A stretch of 64,000 nt of DNA from Eunapius fragilis (lineage: Eukaryota; Porifera; Demospongiae; Spongillida; Spongillidae). Positions 53,666 through 63,584 of this stretch are shown piece after piece; position 1 is the stretch's first letter; each line of letters opens with the position of its first letter. Below the pieces are notes generated by a model. The model saw only the letters and a list, made by a program, of their open reading frames with translations, made no database searches and was not told the DNA's origin. The translations under genes were made by a program, and so were the position numbers. The stretch covers positions 1,580,176-1,644,175 of the forward strand of contig OY811980.1 in NCBI GenBank assembly GCA_963681505.1. The letters are read 5' to 3'.

Positions 53666-55226
53666 TGTGTGTATGTGCGTGTGTGAGTGTATGTCAGTTT
53701 GTACGTTAGCTGCTAACGTTTAATTCCACATTGATGTATTTAATTGCAATTACTAGATCCCTCCCAGTATTACCTAAATGGACCCCTATATGGCCAGGGA
53801 AGCTGTTTCTTTTACCTTAGACGTAGATTGGTATTCTTCAATCTATGCCTTAAGCAGGGTACGGACATAACAGGATACAAACGTAGTTGATACCTGAATA
53901 TGACATGTTGTGATGAATTGTATGTATAAGCAAGACCAATGATTTCACAATCTCATTTGGACTTGGTAACTTAGTTATTAAGTACACATGCATTACTGTT
54001 GTTTTTTAAAATTAGATGGAAGAACACATGTCTTTGTGCCCAAAGGCTAAGAGGCAGTGTCCTTTACATGGTCTTGGGTGCAAACATGAAGAGAAGGTAT
54101 GTGCCATATGTGGTTAGGGGTGGTGTCTTACTGCTATTGTATAATGTTGGTGCTATTAATACATTTCAAGCACTAAGAATGTGCGTCCTTTTTTTTTTAT
54201 GCTTCATTATCTTCATTACCAAATTTGCCAGCCTTGTTTATGCAGTTCAAATAGGGAATTAATAATAAATTAACCCTGAAACTGATTCCTGAATGTTAGA
54301 TGGATGGCGAAGGTCTTAAAAATCACATCAATAATGAAGGACTGGTACAACATTTCACACTCCTGGCTACTGCCATGAAGACACTTCAGGGGGATGTCTT
54401 TGGAGACAGTGGATTGGTGGAAGCAGAAGGCAGTATGGTTGCGTCTCATGGACCCTTCAGTGGTCACACCAGTGAACACATACCTGATGAAAGAACTGGT
54501 GCTCCAAGAGAGATAAGGTCAAGAGGACCAAGGACTGAAAGAGATGGATCATCATTTGATAGCCATAAAAATGATGTCTTCACCACTGAATTATCAAAAC
54601 TAAGAGAAGAGCTTGAATGTACCTGTGTGAAGGAAATTAAAAAAACTGATGCAGAAATTGCTCAAATGAAAATCCAAGTATCCAATTTTGAAAGAAAATT
54701 TCAAGCAAAGGAGACTGAAAGTGAAGATCGTGGTTTTCGTCTTTCACTCCTGGAGAATGTCAGCTATGATGGTACAATGATATGGAAGATCCCTCAGTTT
54801 GCTCAGAGAATGGTTGATGCTCAAAATGGAAAGTACACCTCCATCTTCAGCCTCCCCTTCTACACCAGTCGCTATGGTTACAAACTTTGCCTGAGGCTGT
54901 ACATCCTAGGTGATGGGATTGGCAAGGGTACACACATGTCTTTGTTCTTTGTCGTGATGCGTGGGGAGTTTGACAACATCCTTCAGTGGCCATTTACCCA
55001 CAAGGTCACCTTCCGGCTATTGAACCAAGCTGGAGGCAAAGACATTACTGATGGTTTTCTTCCAGATCCAATGAGCAGTTCATTCAAGAAGCCAAAGACA
55101 GACATGAATGTTGCTTCAGGTTGCCCACGTTTTGTCTCAATAGGTGATGTCAGGAGTGGAGGGTTCATTGCTGATGACACCATCTTCATCAAGGTGAAGG
55201 TGGATGTCCTTGCAACAATACAATAA
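52792..55226 (+). CDS. TRAF paralogue C
   Basis: Exons 52792-52979, 53149-53209, 53275-53379, 53454-53528, 54016-54096, 54300-55226; 478 aa. RING CPLC..CGHWLCQEC..CPRSDC; zinc fingers YFPDRFVRKLTLGLSVKC, CVYQLVPCPLQCG, CPKAKRQCPLHGLGC; coiled coil with TELSKLREELE and AEIAQMKIQVSNFERK; MATH domain to the end. Exons 3 and 6 are closest to paralogue B. Exon 4 starts IHLLDC where A and B have DHF/DHLS, so this finger has diverged. The extra eight N-terminal residues compared with B depend on the chosen ATG. Same expected role as the other TRAFs. Confidence 0.92.
53605..53690. repeat. (GT)n microsatellite
   Basis: About 35 GT units then GTACGTGTGTATGTGCGTG in TRAF-C intron 4. Confidence 0.93.
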
Positions 55227-55599
55227 CAGAAAGTAGTAATCTGGCTTCCTTGTGTGGTTCATGTTATCTTCTGTACTAGTGTGCAGCATTGCCATACTGA
55301 AGATGAGGACTGCAAGTACAGAGTAGCAGACTTTGCTGACATTAATAATTTTATAGCAGCTCAGTTCACTGAGCTATGTCATTGTATGTATGTATGCTTC
55401 TAGCTGATTATTGCAGCTATAAAAGTTATAAAATTAAAATCAATTAATACAGACTTAGGTAAGGGCACATATTTATACCAAAGGCTTCGCAATGGCAAAA
55501 TTTTCACAAGGTCCTTGGGACTGTATATTTGGAAACGATGGAACTTTGTGCAAATTAGTTACATAATAATAATAATGATATTATTATTTTTCAAAGTGG
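55227..55599. other. TRAF-C 3' flank
   Basis: AT-rich sequence, presumably 3' UTR then spacer; TTATAAAATTAAAATCAATTAATA near 55425-55447 could hold a poly(A) site. No gene. Confidence 0.5.
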
Positions 55600-55938
55600 T
55601 AGCCCTGAACAAAAATAAAGAAGGATCTCCCCCCAGATATTAGGCCAATTGCAGTAGGAGAAACACTACACAGGTTGGCAGGAAAGTACATATGTGCCAT
55701 CCTGAAGAACAAAATCAATTTCTTTCAACCATTGCAAAAAATTGTGCATGGTTTAAGGAAATGCATCGAAGACAACTGGCTGAGTGAGGATTTTGTGGTC
55801 TTCAAAGTTGATATGTCCTTTAATATTGTGTCCAGGCAGGAAGCTCTTAATGAGTGTGTCACATTTCTCACTGAATTGTTGCCATGGGTGTCATGGTGTT
55901 ATGGATTGCACACCATATTATGGCACCAATTGGGTTAG
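55600..55938 (+). pseudogene. reverse transcriptase fragment of a retroelement
   Basis: ALNKNKEG, then a frameshift into DIRPIAVGETLHRLAGK, and further VFKVDMSFNIVSRQEALNE and LLPWVSWCYG. RPIAVGE..RRL.GK and FKVDMSNAFN..SR are the fingers/palm blocks of retroelement reverse transcriptases common in marine invertebrates. It is truncated on both sides and lacks the catalytic YxDD block. No ends, LTRs or tail can be seen. Confidence 0.7.
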
Positions 55939-56009
55939 CCTCGTCCCCAGGCCGTCAATTAAAGTTTAAGAAAAAAGACGTCCTAATTGACGGCCTGGGG
56001 ATGAGGCTA
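55936..56009. mobile_element. 74-bp fold-back MITE
   Basis: TAGCCTCGTCCCCAGGCCGT followed by CAATTA, a 20-base loop, then the inverse. The flanks CAATTGGGT / CAATTGGGA form an 8-of-9 target duplication. The TA tip and CTCGTCCCCAG motif link it to the larger TIR elements of this window. It separates the RT fragment from the TRAF-D RING. Confidence 0.78.
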
Positions 56010-56039
56010 CAATTGGGATTGTATTGGACTGTCAACCAA

Positions 56040-57250
56040 ACGTTCTGAAATACCAGTGCCCTTGTGCCGCTATCTTTTAAATGATGCCGTTCAGCTGAGC
56101 TGCGGACACTGGCTCTGTCAGGTGTGCGCAGAGGAACTGTTCCGCATAGCGACCCCTGGAAGGCGAGTCCTTTGCCTGAAAAAAAGCATGCATGCCTGTC
56201 ATAGGTCTAAACGTGTGCGTACAATAGTAATTTATGCACTTAGCAGTAAGGACGTGCGTAACTATGTGTTACATTAGCTTCTCTATTATGACTGAGGCCT
56301 ACCAAACGGTGCAGGCAGGCACCTTCCCCTGCTTTTCTTATTACACTGTAAAATTTGAATTAGAGAGCACTATATATATATTCTACCACATACATACATT
56401 TTTTTTCGCGGTGTTAAAAATAGGCGTTTGTGTATCCAGTTTGATGGCTTGGTACTGCTGCATGGTTTGATGCACTGCCACTTCTGCTTGCCCCTTCCCT
56501 CTCTAGCCCCCCAAGGTGTCCTCACAGTGACTGTGGAGAAAAACTGGAAATTGCAGGCGACGATGGACGCAATGTTGTGCATGTGACTGGTCACTCCTGT
56601 CATGTGACTTGTTTTGTTCTGTCTGATAGTACTTCCCAGACCGTTACGTGAGGAAAGAGACCGTGAATTTTACTGTGCGGTGTGTCTACCATACCAGTGG
56701 TTGTATATGGACTGGGAAAGTTTCAATGCTGGAGGTGCTTATTGGGGAATGTTAAAAGAGTCAATCCTGTCCTATACATATTACATGTCATAATTTCAGG
56801 TCCATCTTGGGGACTGTGATTACGTGTACCAGCTCTGTCCATTGTGCAGTGCCAGAGTACCCAAGGCCATGGTAAGTTAGCAGAACTATAATGAATTTAG
56901 TGGCTTAAATTATAAGTAGAAGTAGACAACCCCCTGGGTGGGGGGGGGGGGGGGGGGGTTTCAGCGGGTTTCAGAATCGGATTGTGTGCGTCGCATATAG
57001 TTTGTATGTTATGAAGAAGTCAGCTGTCTCTTTGGTATTGCGGCACCGTTTCCTGGCATCTTTGTACCACTGGCGTGTAATAAATAAATGGTACAACTGT
57101 GACACCACGTCCAGAGCACAGAGCACACACATAACCATATTCTAAAAGTTATTCTGACGTCTACAGGTTAAGCAACATGAGAGTGTGTGCCAAGAAGTAT
57201 TGGAGCTAAGTTGCCCCCTGCACAGTCTAGGGTGTGACCATGAGACCAAG
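56040..57250 (+). pseudogene. TRAF paralogue D, frameshifted RING and no MATH exon
   Basis: Exon-1 remnant (about 56040-56162) matches TRAF-B from TACCAGTGCCC on, but lacks one base within the first Cys pair and has no start codon. The rest (DAVQLSCGHWLCQVC) is open. Exons 2-5 stay open: 56507-56573 (CPHSDCGEKLEIAG), 56630-56734 (YFPDRYVRKETVNF), 56800-56871 (VHLGDCDYVYQLCPLC), 57167-57250 (CPLHSLGCDHETK). Exon 1 ends GGAAG|GCGAGT, a GC donor. No coiled-coil/MATH exon occurs before the next TRAF start at 58577; that span holds G-runs and repeats. Open zinc-finger exons suggest recent decay or a truncated expressed product. Confidence 0.75.
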
Positions 57251-57454
57251 GTAAGGTGGAGGGTTGAAGGGTATGATTATAAATAAATAATTTAATATTA
57301 CCACTTCACGTGATGTTATATATGGAGTGGATTAAACAGGGAGCTGCAGGCAGACAATAAACTAAGGGAGGGGTGAGACCTGTGCAACCTTTACAATCAG
57401 GTCAACAGGAGTATGGCCCATTGGATGATCAACCTCTCTGATGTACATGATGCG

Positions 57455-57455
57455 A

Positions 57456-57487
<32 letters not shown>
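57455..57487. repeat. poly(G) tract
   Basis: About 30 G in a row past the TRAF-D exon 5. Confidence 0.9.
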
Positions 57488-57639
57488 AGATGACAACGAT
57501 TCCAGACCATTGTTGGGCTATATGTATGGCCCCACTTCGCTGAATATTTTAATATTAAGTACATATAATATTCAGACAGATATTGAGGTTTATAATATAT
57601 TAGCTACCTAACTCAGAGTCTGTTGCATCCATTGCGAAT

Positions 57640-57830
57640 GCATTTTGAAAGGTTGGATTGCCCATCTAATCATATAAGGCCCTGGGTTGGATTGCCCTTC
57701 TAATCATAAGGCCCTGGATTGGATTGCCCATCTAATCATTATAAGGCCCTGGATTGGATTGCCCTTCTAATCATTATAAGGCCCTGGATTGGATTGCCCA
57801 TCTAATCATTATAAGACCCTGGATTTTTTT
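57640..57830. repeat. 35-bp repeat GGATTGGATTGCCCATCTAA, five copies
   Basis: Units GGTTGGATTGCC(C/T)(A/T)TCTAAT plus CATTATAAGGCCCT in the place where a TRAF-D last exon would be expected. Confidence 0.93.
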
Positions 57831-57924
57831 TTGTTAGTGGTAGTTCTCTTGAAGCAAACAGTTTGAAGACTGGAACAAAACATTTAAATGGTGGTGTGTG
57901 TGGGGGTGTGGTGTGTGTGTTCGC

Positions 57925-58240
57925 TTCAGGCCCGATACCAAAATGGAAGGGGGGGGGGGGGGGGGGGGGTAGCTGTCCGCTTCAGGCCTGATACGAAAAG
58001 CGCGGGGGGGGGGGGGGGGTGTCCGCTTCAGGCCCGATACGAAAACGGGGGGGGGGGGGGGGGGGGGGGGATGGGGTGCTGACCACTTCAGACCCAATAC
58101 GAAAAGCGGGGGGGGGGGGGGGGCGGGGAGGGGGAGGCTGCTTAGCAAAAAAGGGGAGGTACCTTATATGAAAGGGGGGGGGGGGGGTTGCAACCCTCAA
58201 ACCACCACCACCCCCCACCACCCCACCCCCCCCCCCCCCC
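57925..58240. repeat. TTCAGGCCCGATACGAAAA repeat with long G-runs
   Basis: Four degenerate units of about 65 bp (GTCCGCTTCAGGCCCGATAC, GAAAA, then 13-27 G). Probably a decayed mobile repeat; Pro-rich minus-strand frames are artefacts. Confidence 0.85.
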
Positions 58241-58576
58241 CCTGTATCCTCCCCTGCCGTGGTCTCGCCCAGTTATCGATCTTAATGTAATTTTATTCAT
58301 AAATATGGGCACAAAATGTGAAGGGGCTGAGCCCCCCCCCCATCGTCCAAAGTGGGGGGGCTATAGCCCCCCCTGCCCCCCCGCTTCCTACGCCTAGACA
58401 TCATCGCATGTGGTCTTACGCCAGCTGTGCACCAAGATGGCGTCTTACGTTACATTTTTAATGTATATATTAACTTGGTCACATGATGAAAAAGGTCTAT
58501 ACGTTGGTCGCGGTTTTTTTTTTTTTTTAAATGATTTCACAACCCGGGATTCCTACATTACATCAAAATAACAACA

Positions 58577-58740
58577 ATGGCTCTCGCTCGATTAAATGAT
58601 TCGATGTTCTTGGAGGGACCAGGAATATTTAGAAAGTACAGCTGTCCAAAGTGTGGTCAAATTTTGAAGAACGCCGTCCAACCAAGCTGCGGTCATTGGC
58701 TATGTCAACTCTGCGCAGACCAGGTTTTTGAAAGTGGAAG
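58577..58740 (+). CDS. TRAF paralogue E, RING exon only
   Basis: MALARLNDSMFLEGPGIFRK, then a RING first half (CPKC..CGHWLCQLC) ending GGAAG|GTACGT with the same phase 2 as the other TRAF first exons. ATG, length (54 codons plus 2) and motif spacing are intact. No following TRAF exon can be found up to the right edge; transposon debris starts 180 bases downstream. It is either a gene cut off by insertion or one whose second intron exceeds 5 kb. Confidence 0.6.
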
Positions 58741-58937
58741 GTACGTTGTCCATTTTTACGTATAGCCCCCCCCCCCCCCCCCCCCCCCCTCTTTGTCCAC
58801 TTAACTATGGGAGGTGATCGCTGCCAAAATTCACGTCCCCTATTCAATGATCGGGGGGGGGGGGGGGGGGGGGGGGTGGGGGGGGGGGTGTTGTGAAATG
58901 TTGCAGGTTATGACATAAGACAAGTCATTCCAAATCT

Positions 58938-59362
58938 CGTGATGGCTGCCGCTGCGAGAGTTCTTCCATCACTGAGAAGTGTTATTAACGCCCTAGTGCC
59001 AACACAGGATGGTAGAAGCGTTTCATCTAACCAAATGGACGCGTTTATACCCACGATTGAGCTGGGTTATCGCGAGATTCTATTGATCGAGCATACAGAG
59101 GGTCTGAATGTCAACGAAGAAAGTGCCAAGCAATACATAAGGACGGCGTTGAATGTATTACGAGATGCTATGGACACGCGGCAAGACGTGTTCTTTATGA
59201 CAGGTAGACACGAGTAGAACCGCTGGGCGGCCGCGATATTTTGTACTTCGAACGTGGAAAACCGTTTTACTGTCCCTCAAATTGCCGAGATGATAGACGT
59301 TTCCCCTCGAACGGTCACCTCGAGACCGTCTCGGACACCCCGGCGAGAGGAACAATTCATGC
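58938..59362 (+). pseudogene. GRPR/ENRF-type integrase transposon relic
   Basis: MAAAARVLPSLRSVINALVP leads to a helical region, a frameshifted GRPRY, then ENRFTVPQIAEMIDVSPRTV, a helix-turn-helix followed by stop. GRPRF..ENxFTVPQIAxxLGVSxRTVxRRM is the N-terminal signature of a family of integrase-core proteins abundant in sponge and cnidarian genomes (from memory). Stops and frameshifts show decay, and no integrase core follows. Confidence 0.6.
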
Positions 59363-59457
59363 ACTGATTTAATTTGACAGTGTTCCGACTTCCAGTAAGT
59401 CAACTGTTCATTCTTTTTTGTCTTTTATTCCTATGTAGTGGTGAGTTTACACGCAGG

Positions 59458-59584
<127 letters not shown>

Positions 59585-59592
59585 GTACATTA

Positions 59593-60210
59593 TGCTGTGG
59601 TGTGGTGGTGTGCAGGTCCATGCTTAGTTCCCCCCCCCCCCCTCGCAACTCCTCCCCTTTGAAGGGCTCAGTGCCTCCCTCTCTAAACCTTTTCTCTCAT
59701 GAATGGCTTAGTGCCTCTAGGTCTAACCCCTCCTTCCTTGATGTTACTTGTTAATGTTGTACCGCAGATCGTCTATAAAAGTGATGTTATGCAACATAAC
59801 ACAACTGTTAGTGTGGTGGTGTGTGTGAAGAGTTTGCACAACTGGTAATGATGAGTGTGTACAAAGTATGCAGTTTCTGTGATGATATACAGTGTTAGGG
59901 CTTCTTCATTGTTCATTCTGCAGCTGCCGCAAATTGCGAGTGAATTCTTTGTGCAGGTAGAAAACTTGATGGCCCAATTGGTTCAAATAAGGATGATGCT
60001 GATACCATCACACAAATGCGAAGACATGTGGCACTACATTACTATATTATGTCATATGGATAACCAATGTATAGTACTCGTCCTGGCCGGAAATCTATAG
60101 TACCACACTACGAAGGGTGATTGTTTGGATTGACATAGTTGTGAACCATATGCATTGCTACCAATTTTAGAATGTTTCTTGATATAGAAGTAAAGAAAAA
60201 ATTCTCTAAC
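59593..60210. other. spacer, no supported gene
   Basis: About 600 bases. A duplicated motif (GGCT(C/T)AGTGCCTC..CTAAACC/CTAACCCC) occurs near 59670 and 59705. The frame LPQIASEFFVQVENLMAQLV at 59925 is open for about 58 residues but not recognised. Confidence 0.4.
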
Positions 60211-60217
60211 GAGAAAG

Positions 60218-60434
60218 TTGGTGGGATATAGGAATTGAAGGCAAAGAACCACTTCTCATGTCATCATGGAATTTCCAAACTCTGTATAATCAAAGATATC
60301 TGTTTGAATACAGCAAACTTGTGGTCTTTTTTGCTATAATATTCATTATTGTTGGCAAGCTGTGTTGGAGTGTTCACTGCATTAATCAATGTGACTGTAT
60401 TGTAAGTGCTATGTATGCCATTGTGGGCATGTGA
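60218..60434 (+). other. exon-like ORF with WWDIGIEGK motif and membrane segment
   Basis: From 60219 the frame reads WWDIGIEGKEPLLMSSWNF, then SKLVVFFAIIFIIVGKLCW, a likely transmembrane helix, and stops at 60432-60434. Its first 29 bases (60218-60246) are identical to the minus strand at 63301-63329 in the same reading frame. It may be a transmembrane exon of an unknown membrane protein or part of a mobile element. Confidence 0.3.
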
Positions 60435-60544
60435 TCTGACATGTGCTACTATGCATGAGTTACTACATGTGAGGTATGTACACCATATATGTAAGTCATG
60501 TGTTCTAAAATTTAGCGTACAACACGACACACACATAAGTAGGG

Positions 60545-61925
60545 TGTGTGGTTGGTGTTAGCTTGTAGGTGTCGAAGGCTTGAGTGTGTATGGGTGCTGG
60601 ATGCTTGTAGGGTGTGTGGGTGTCAAAGGCTTGAGTCTGTATGGATGCTGGATGCTTGTAGGGTGTGTGGGTGTCGGATGCTGTGGTATGTGATGTTGGA
60701 GACTTGAATTGTAGGGGGTGTGTTTGTTGAAGGCTTGTTGTGAATGGTGTATGAGTGTTAGTAGCGTATAGGGTGGGTGTCGAAGGCTTGTAGGGTGTGT
60801 GGGTGTCAAAGGATTGTAGGGTGTGTGGGTGTCCGAAGGCTTGTAGGGTGGGTGTCGGAGGCTTGTAGGGCGTGTGGGTGTCGAAGGCTTGTAGGGTGTG
60901 TGTGGGTGTCGAAGGCTTGTAGGGTGTGTGTGTCGGAGGCTTGTAGGGTGGGTGTGGGTGTCAAAGGCTTGTAGGGTGTGTGTTGGTGTCGAAGGCTTGT
61001 AGTGTGGGTGTCGAAGGCTTGTAAGGTGTGTGAGTGTCGAAGGCTTGTAGGGTGTGTGTGGGTGTCGAAGGCTTGTAGTGTGGGTGTGTGGGTGTCGAAG
61101 GCTTGTAGGGGTGTGAGTGTCAAAAGCTTGTAGGGTGTGTGTGGGTGTCGAAGGCTTGTAGTGTGGGTGTCGAAGGCTTGTAGGGTGTGTGGGTGTTGAA
61201 GGCTTGTAGGATGTGTGGGTGTCAAAGGCTTGTAGGGTGTGTGTTCGTGTCGAAGGCTTGTAGTGTGGGTGTGTGGGTGTCGAAGGCTTGTAGGGTGTGT
61301 GAGTGTCGAAGGCTTGTAAGATGTGTGTGGGGGTGTCGAAGGCTTGTAGTGTGGGTGTGTGGATGTCGAAGACTTGTAGGGTGTGTGAGTGTCAAAAGCT
61401 TTTAGGGTGTGTGTGGGTGTTGAAGGCTTGTAGTGTGGGTGTCGAAGGCTTGTAGGGTGTGTGGGTGTCGAAGGCTTGTAGGGTGTGGGTGTCGAAGGCT
61501 TGTTGTGTGGGTGTGTGGATGTCGAAGGCTTATAGGGTGTGTGAGTGTCAAAAGCTTGTAGGGTGTGTGTGGGTGTCGAAGGCTTGTAGTGAGGGTGTCG
61601 AAGGCTTGTAGTGAGGGTGTCGAAGGCTTGTAGTGAGGGTGTCGAAGGCTTGTAGTGAGGGTGTCGAAGGCTTATAGTGAGGGTGTCGAAGGCTTGTAGT
61701 GTGGGTGTCGAAGGCTTGTAGGGTGTGTGTGTCAAAGGTTTTAGGGTGTATGTGGGTGTCAAAGGCTTGTAGTGTGGGTGTGGGTGTTGAAGGCTTGTAG
61801 GGTGCGGGTGCTGAAGGCTTGTAGGGTGTGTGGGTGTCGAAGGCTTGTAGGGTGCGTGTGGATGTCAAAGGCTTGTAGGGTGTGTGGGTGTCGAAGGCTT
61901 GTAGGGTGTGAGTGGGTATTGAAGG
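60545..61925. repeat. GGGTGTCGAAGGCTTGTAGGGTGTGT minisatellite
   Basis: About 55 units of 17-32 bp built on GTGTCGAAGGCTTGTAG with variable GGGTGTGTG or TGTGGGTGT spacers. Thr/Pro/Lys-rich minus-strand frames and Cys/Val-rich plus-strand frames come from the repeat. Confidence 0.95.
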
Positions 61926-62320
61926 AACTTCAAATAGTAATCTTATGCAATCATTCTATTTTTCATCAACTTAATAATATGCTAATTTGCAGGTGCACTT
62001 GTACAAAAAGCTATAAAGTTCTTCATTCTTGCCGTGACTCAGAAGGCCTGCATTTTCGAGAAATGAAATGATTACTTCTGTGACCACAATGTTTACAATG
62101 ATCTCATATCACTTCTGAGCCACGAAAATGACTGCATACTTTTCTGTGGAGAGAGCATAAGTAAGACATAAAGAAAAGTCAGTATAATAATCAGATGTCC
62201 AGTATTTTAAATAGCCAAGTACATATTACTTACTCAGACATCAGAAATAAATAAATGATACCTAATGTATATTTTTATCAGGTAACTGTAAACGTTATGT
62301 ACAAACAGTTAATAAGCATT
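61926..62320. other. unique AT-rich sequence
   Basis: No gene, repeat or element that I can support. Confidence 0.5.
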
Positions 62321-62328
62321 TAGTTAGT

Positions 62329-62636
62329 TGAAATTTCAGGTGGTATTGTTCAATTGAAGAAAATGCAGATTCAAATAATGCTATTGAAAATTCCAATAGT
62401 GTATGTGGGTATCTGAAAATTCAGACAGACCTAAGTCAATACCTTTTTTGATTTATTTGAAATTTCAGGTAACTCAAAAGTCTGATAATAATTATTGTAT
62501 AAATAAAAATCAGTGATTGACGTTCTGGTGAATGAATATATGCATATGTGCTGATGATTTCTGAAATTTCAGATACACCAAACATAGTATATGAGAATGC
62601 ATTGCTACATATGATTTCTTTTAATTTGAAATTTCA
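62329..62636. repeat. cluster of the palindrome TGAAATTTCA
   Basis: The perfect 10-base palindrome TGAAATTTCA, each followed by G, occurs at 62329, 62458, 62562 and 62627, with a one-mismatch copy at 62414. Irregular spacing (44-104 bases) argues against a simple tandem repeat. Confidence 0.7.
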
Positions 62637-63130
62637 GACATGTTTTTAAAAATTTATTACAGCAACATGTAATTCAGAATCTTTTCCCCTATACCATTCA
62701 ACAGATTTACTAAAGGCAGTACAGCATTCTAAAAGGAATGCCATAGTTGCATCAAAAGACGCAAACAAACCAATGCAAAAATTGAAAAAAGGATGAGCTG
62801 TTCTGAGTCTCCTCCGGCCATTGTGAACACTCCTGCCATCGTGAACGAATATTCCTGAATATTAATTTTACAAACCTTCTTGCACATTGTATTTATATTC
62901 ATTCATTATCATTATATTTCATGCATTTCATGTATCACATAATTTATGTCACATATAATTATCTAATTCTTATGATACTGTGCAAACACAATTCTGATCG
63001 TTGAAGATACTAAGCAATTCAGCACAATTTTGCAAACAAAAGCACCGAGTTGCATTTCTGAAGCAATATCATAAATTCCTGCAGCATTCTATTTGGATTT
63101 TAAAATTCTACAATGAAATTGGAAGGAGTT

Positions 63131-63306
63131 AAAGGTGGTGTAAAAAGGAAAGGAACAAAGATTTTGGGGGGAAAAAGAGACTAAAATCCCCCTATATTTT
63201 GCACTTCTTTTGGTTCTAGTACATTTACACGTGCTAAATATAGGATTTTTGTCTCATTTTTTCTTTTCTCAAAACCTTGATCCCTTCCTTTTTACACCAC
63301 CTTTGC
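63131..63306. mobile_element. fold-back element with arms of about 75 bp
   Basis: AAAGGTGGTGTAAAAAGGAA.. at 63131-63205 recurs inverted as ..TTCCTTTTTACACCACCTTT at 63229-63306, around 85% alike, with a loop of about 23 bases. Consistent with a palindromic MITE. Its right arm joins directly to the WWDIGIEGK frame. Confidence 0.75.
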
Positions 63307-63538
63307 CTTCAATTCCTATATCCCACCAATCTCGATAAACTCCCATCAGGCCGGAATTTAGTTCATGATATTGAATTGGTAGCACCACCCCTCTTGTACC
63401 ATTCACTGAAATAGATCCAATGTAATTGTAACAGCATCGTTCATTGGTGTGTCCCAGTATAATGTTACAATTAGGAGGCGCCTGTTGCATTATACTTGGA
63501 CACACTAAGCAACATATCAATGTCACTTGCAAGAACAT
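63269..63538 (-). other. unassigned ORF, possible secreted/membrane protein exon, 89 aa
   Basis: MFLQVTLICCLVCPSIMQQ resembles a signal peptide. It is followed by a Cys-containing stretch (PPNCNIILGHTNERCCYNYI) and VYRDWWDIGIEGKGGVKRKG. The final residues lie in the fold-back arm. The WWDIGIEGK block is shared, in frame, with the ORF at 60219. I do not recognise the family. Confidence 0.3.
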
Positions 63539-63584
63539 GCAGTGCTACGTGCTCCATTTGAAAAGTGCTTGTGCACATATCTTG

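Noticed and set aside
60806..61762. 318-codon minus-strand ORF rich in TSLRHPHYKPSTP
   Set aside because: Entirely within the GAAGGCTTGTAGG minisatellite.
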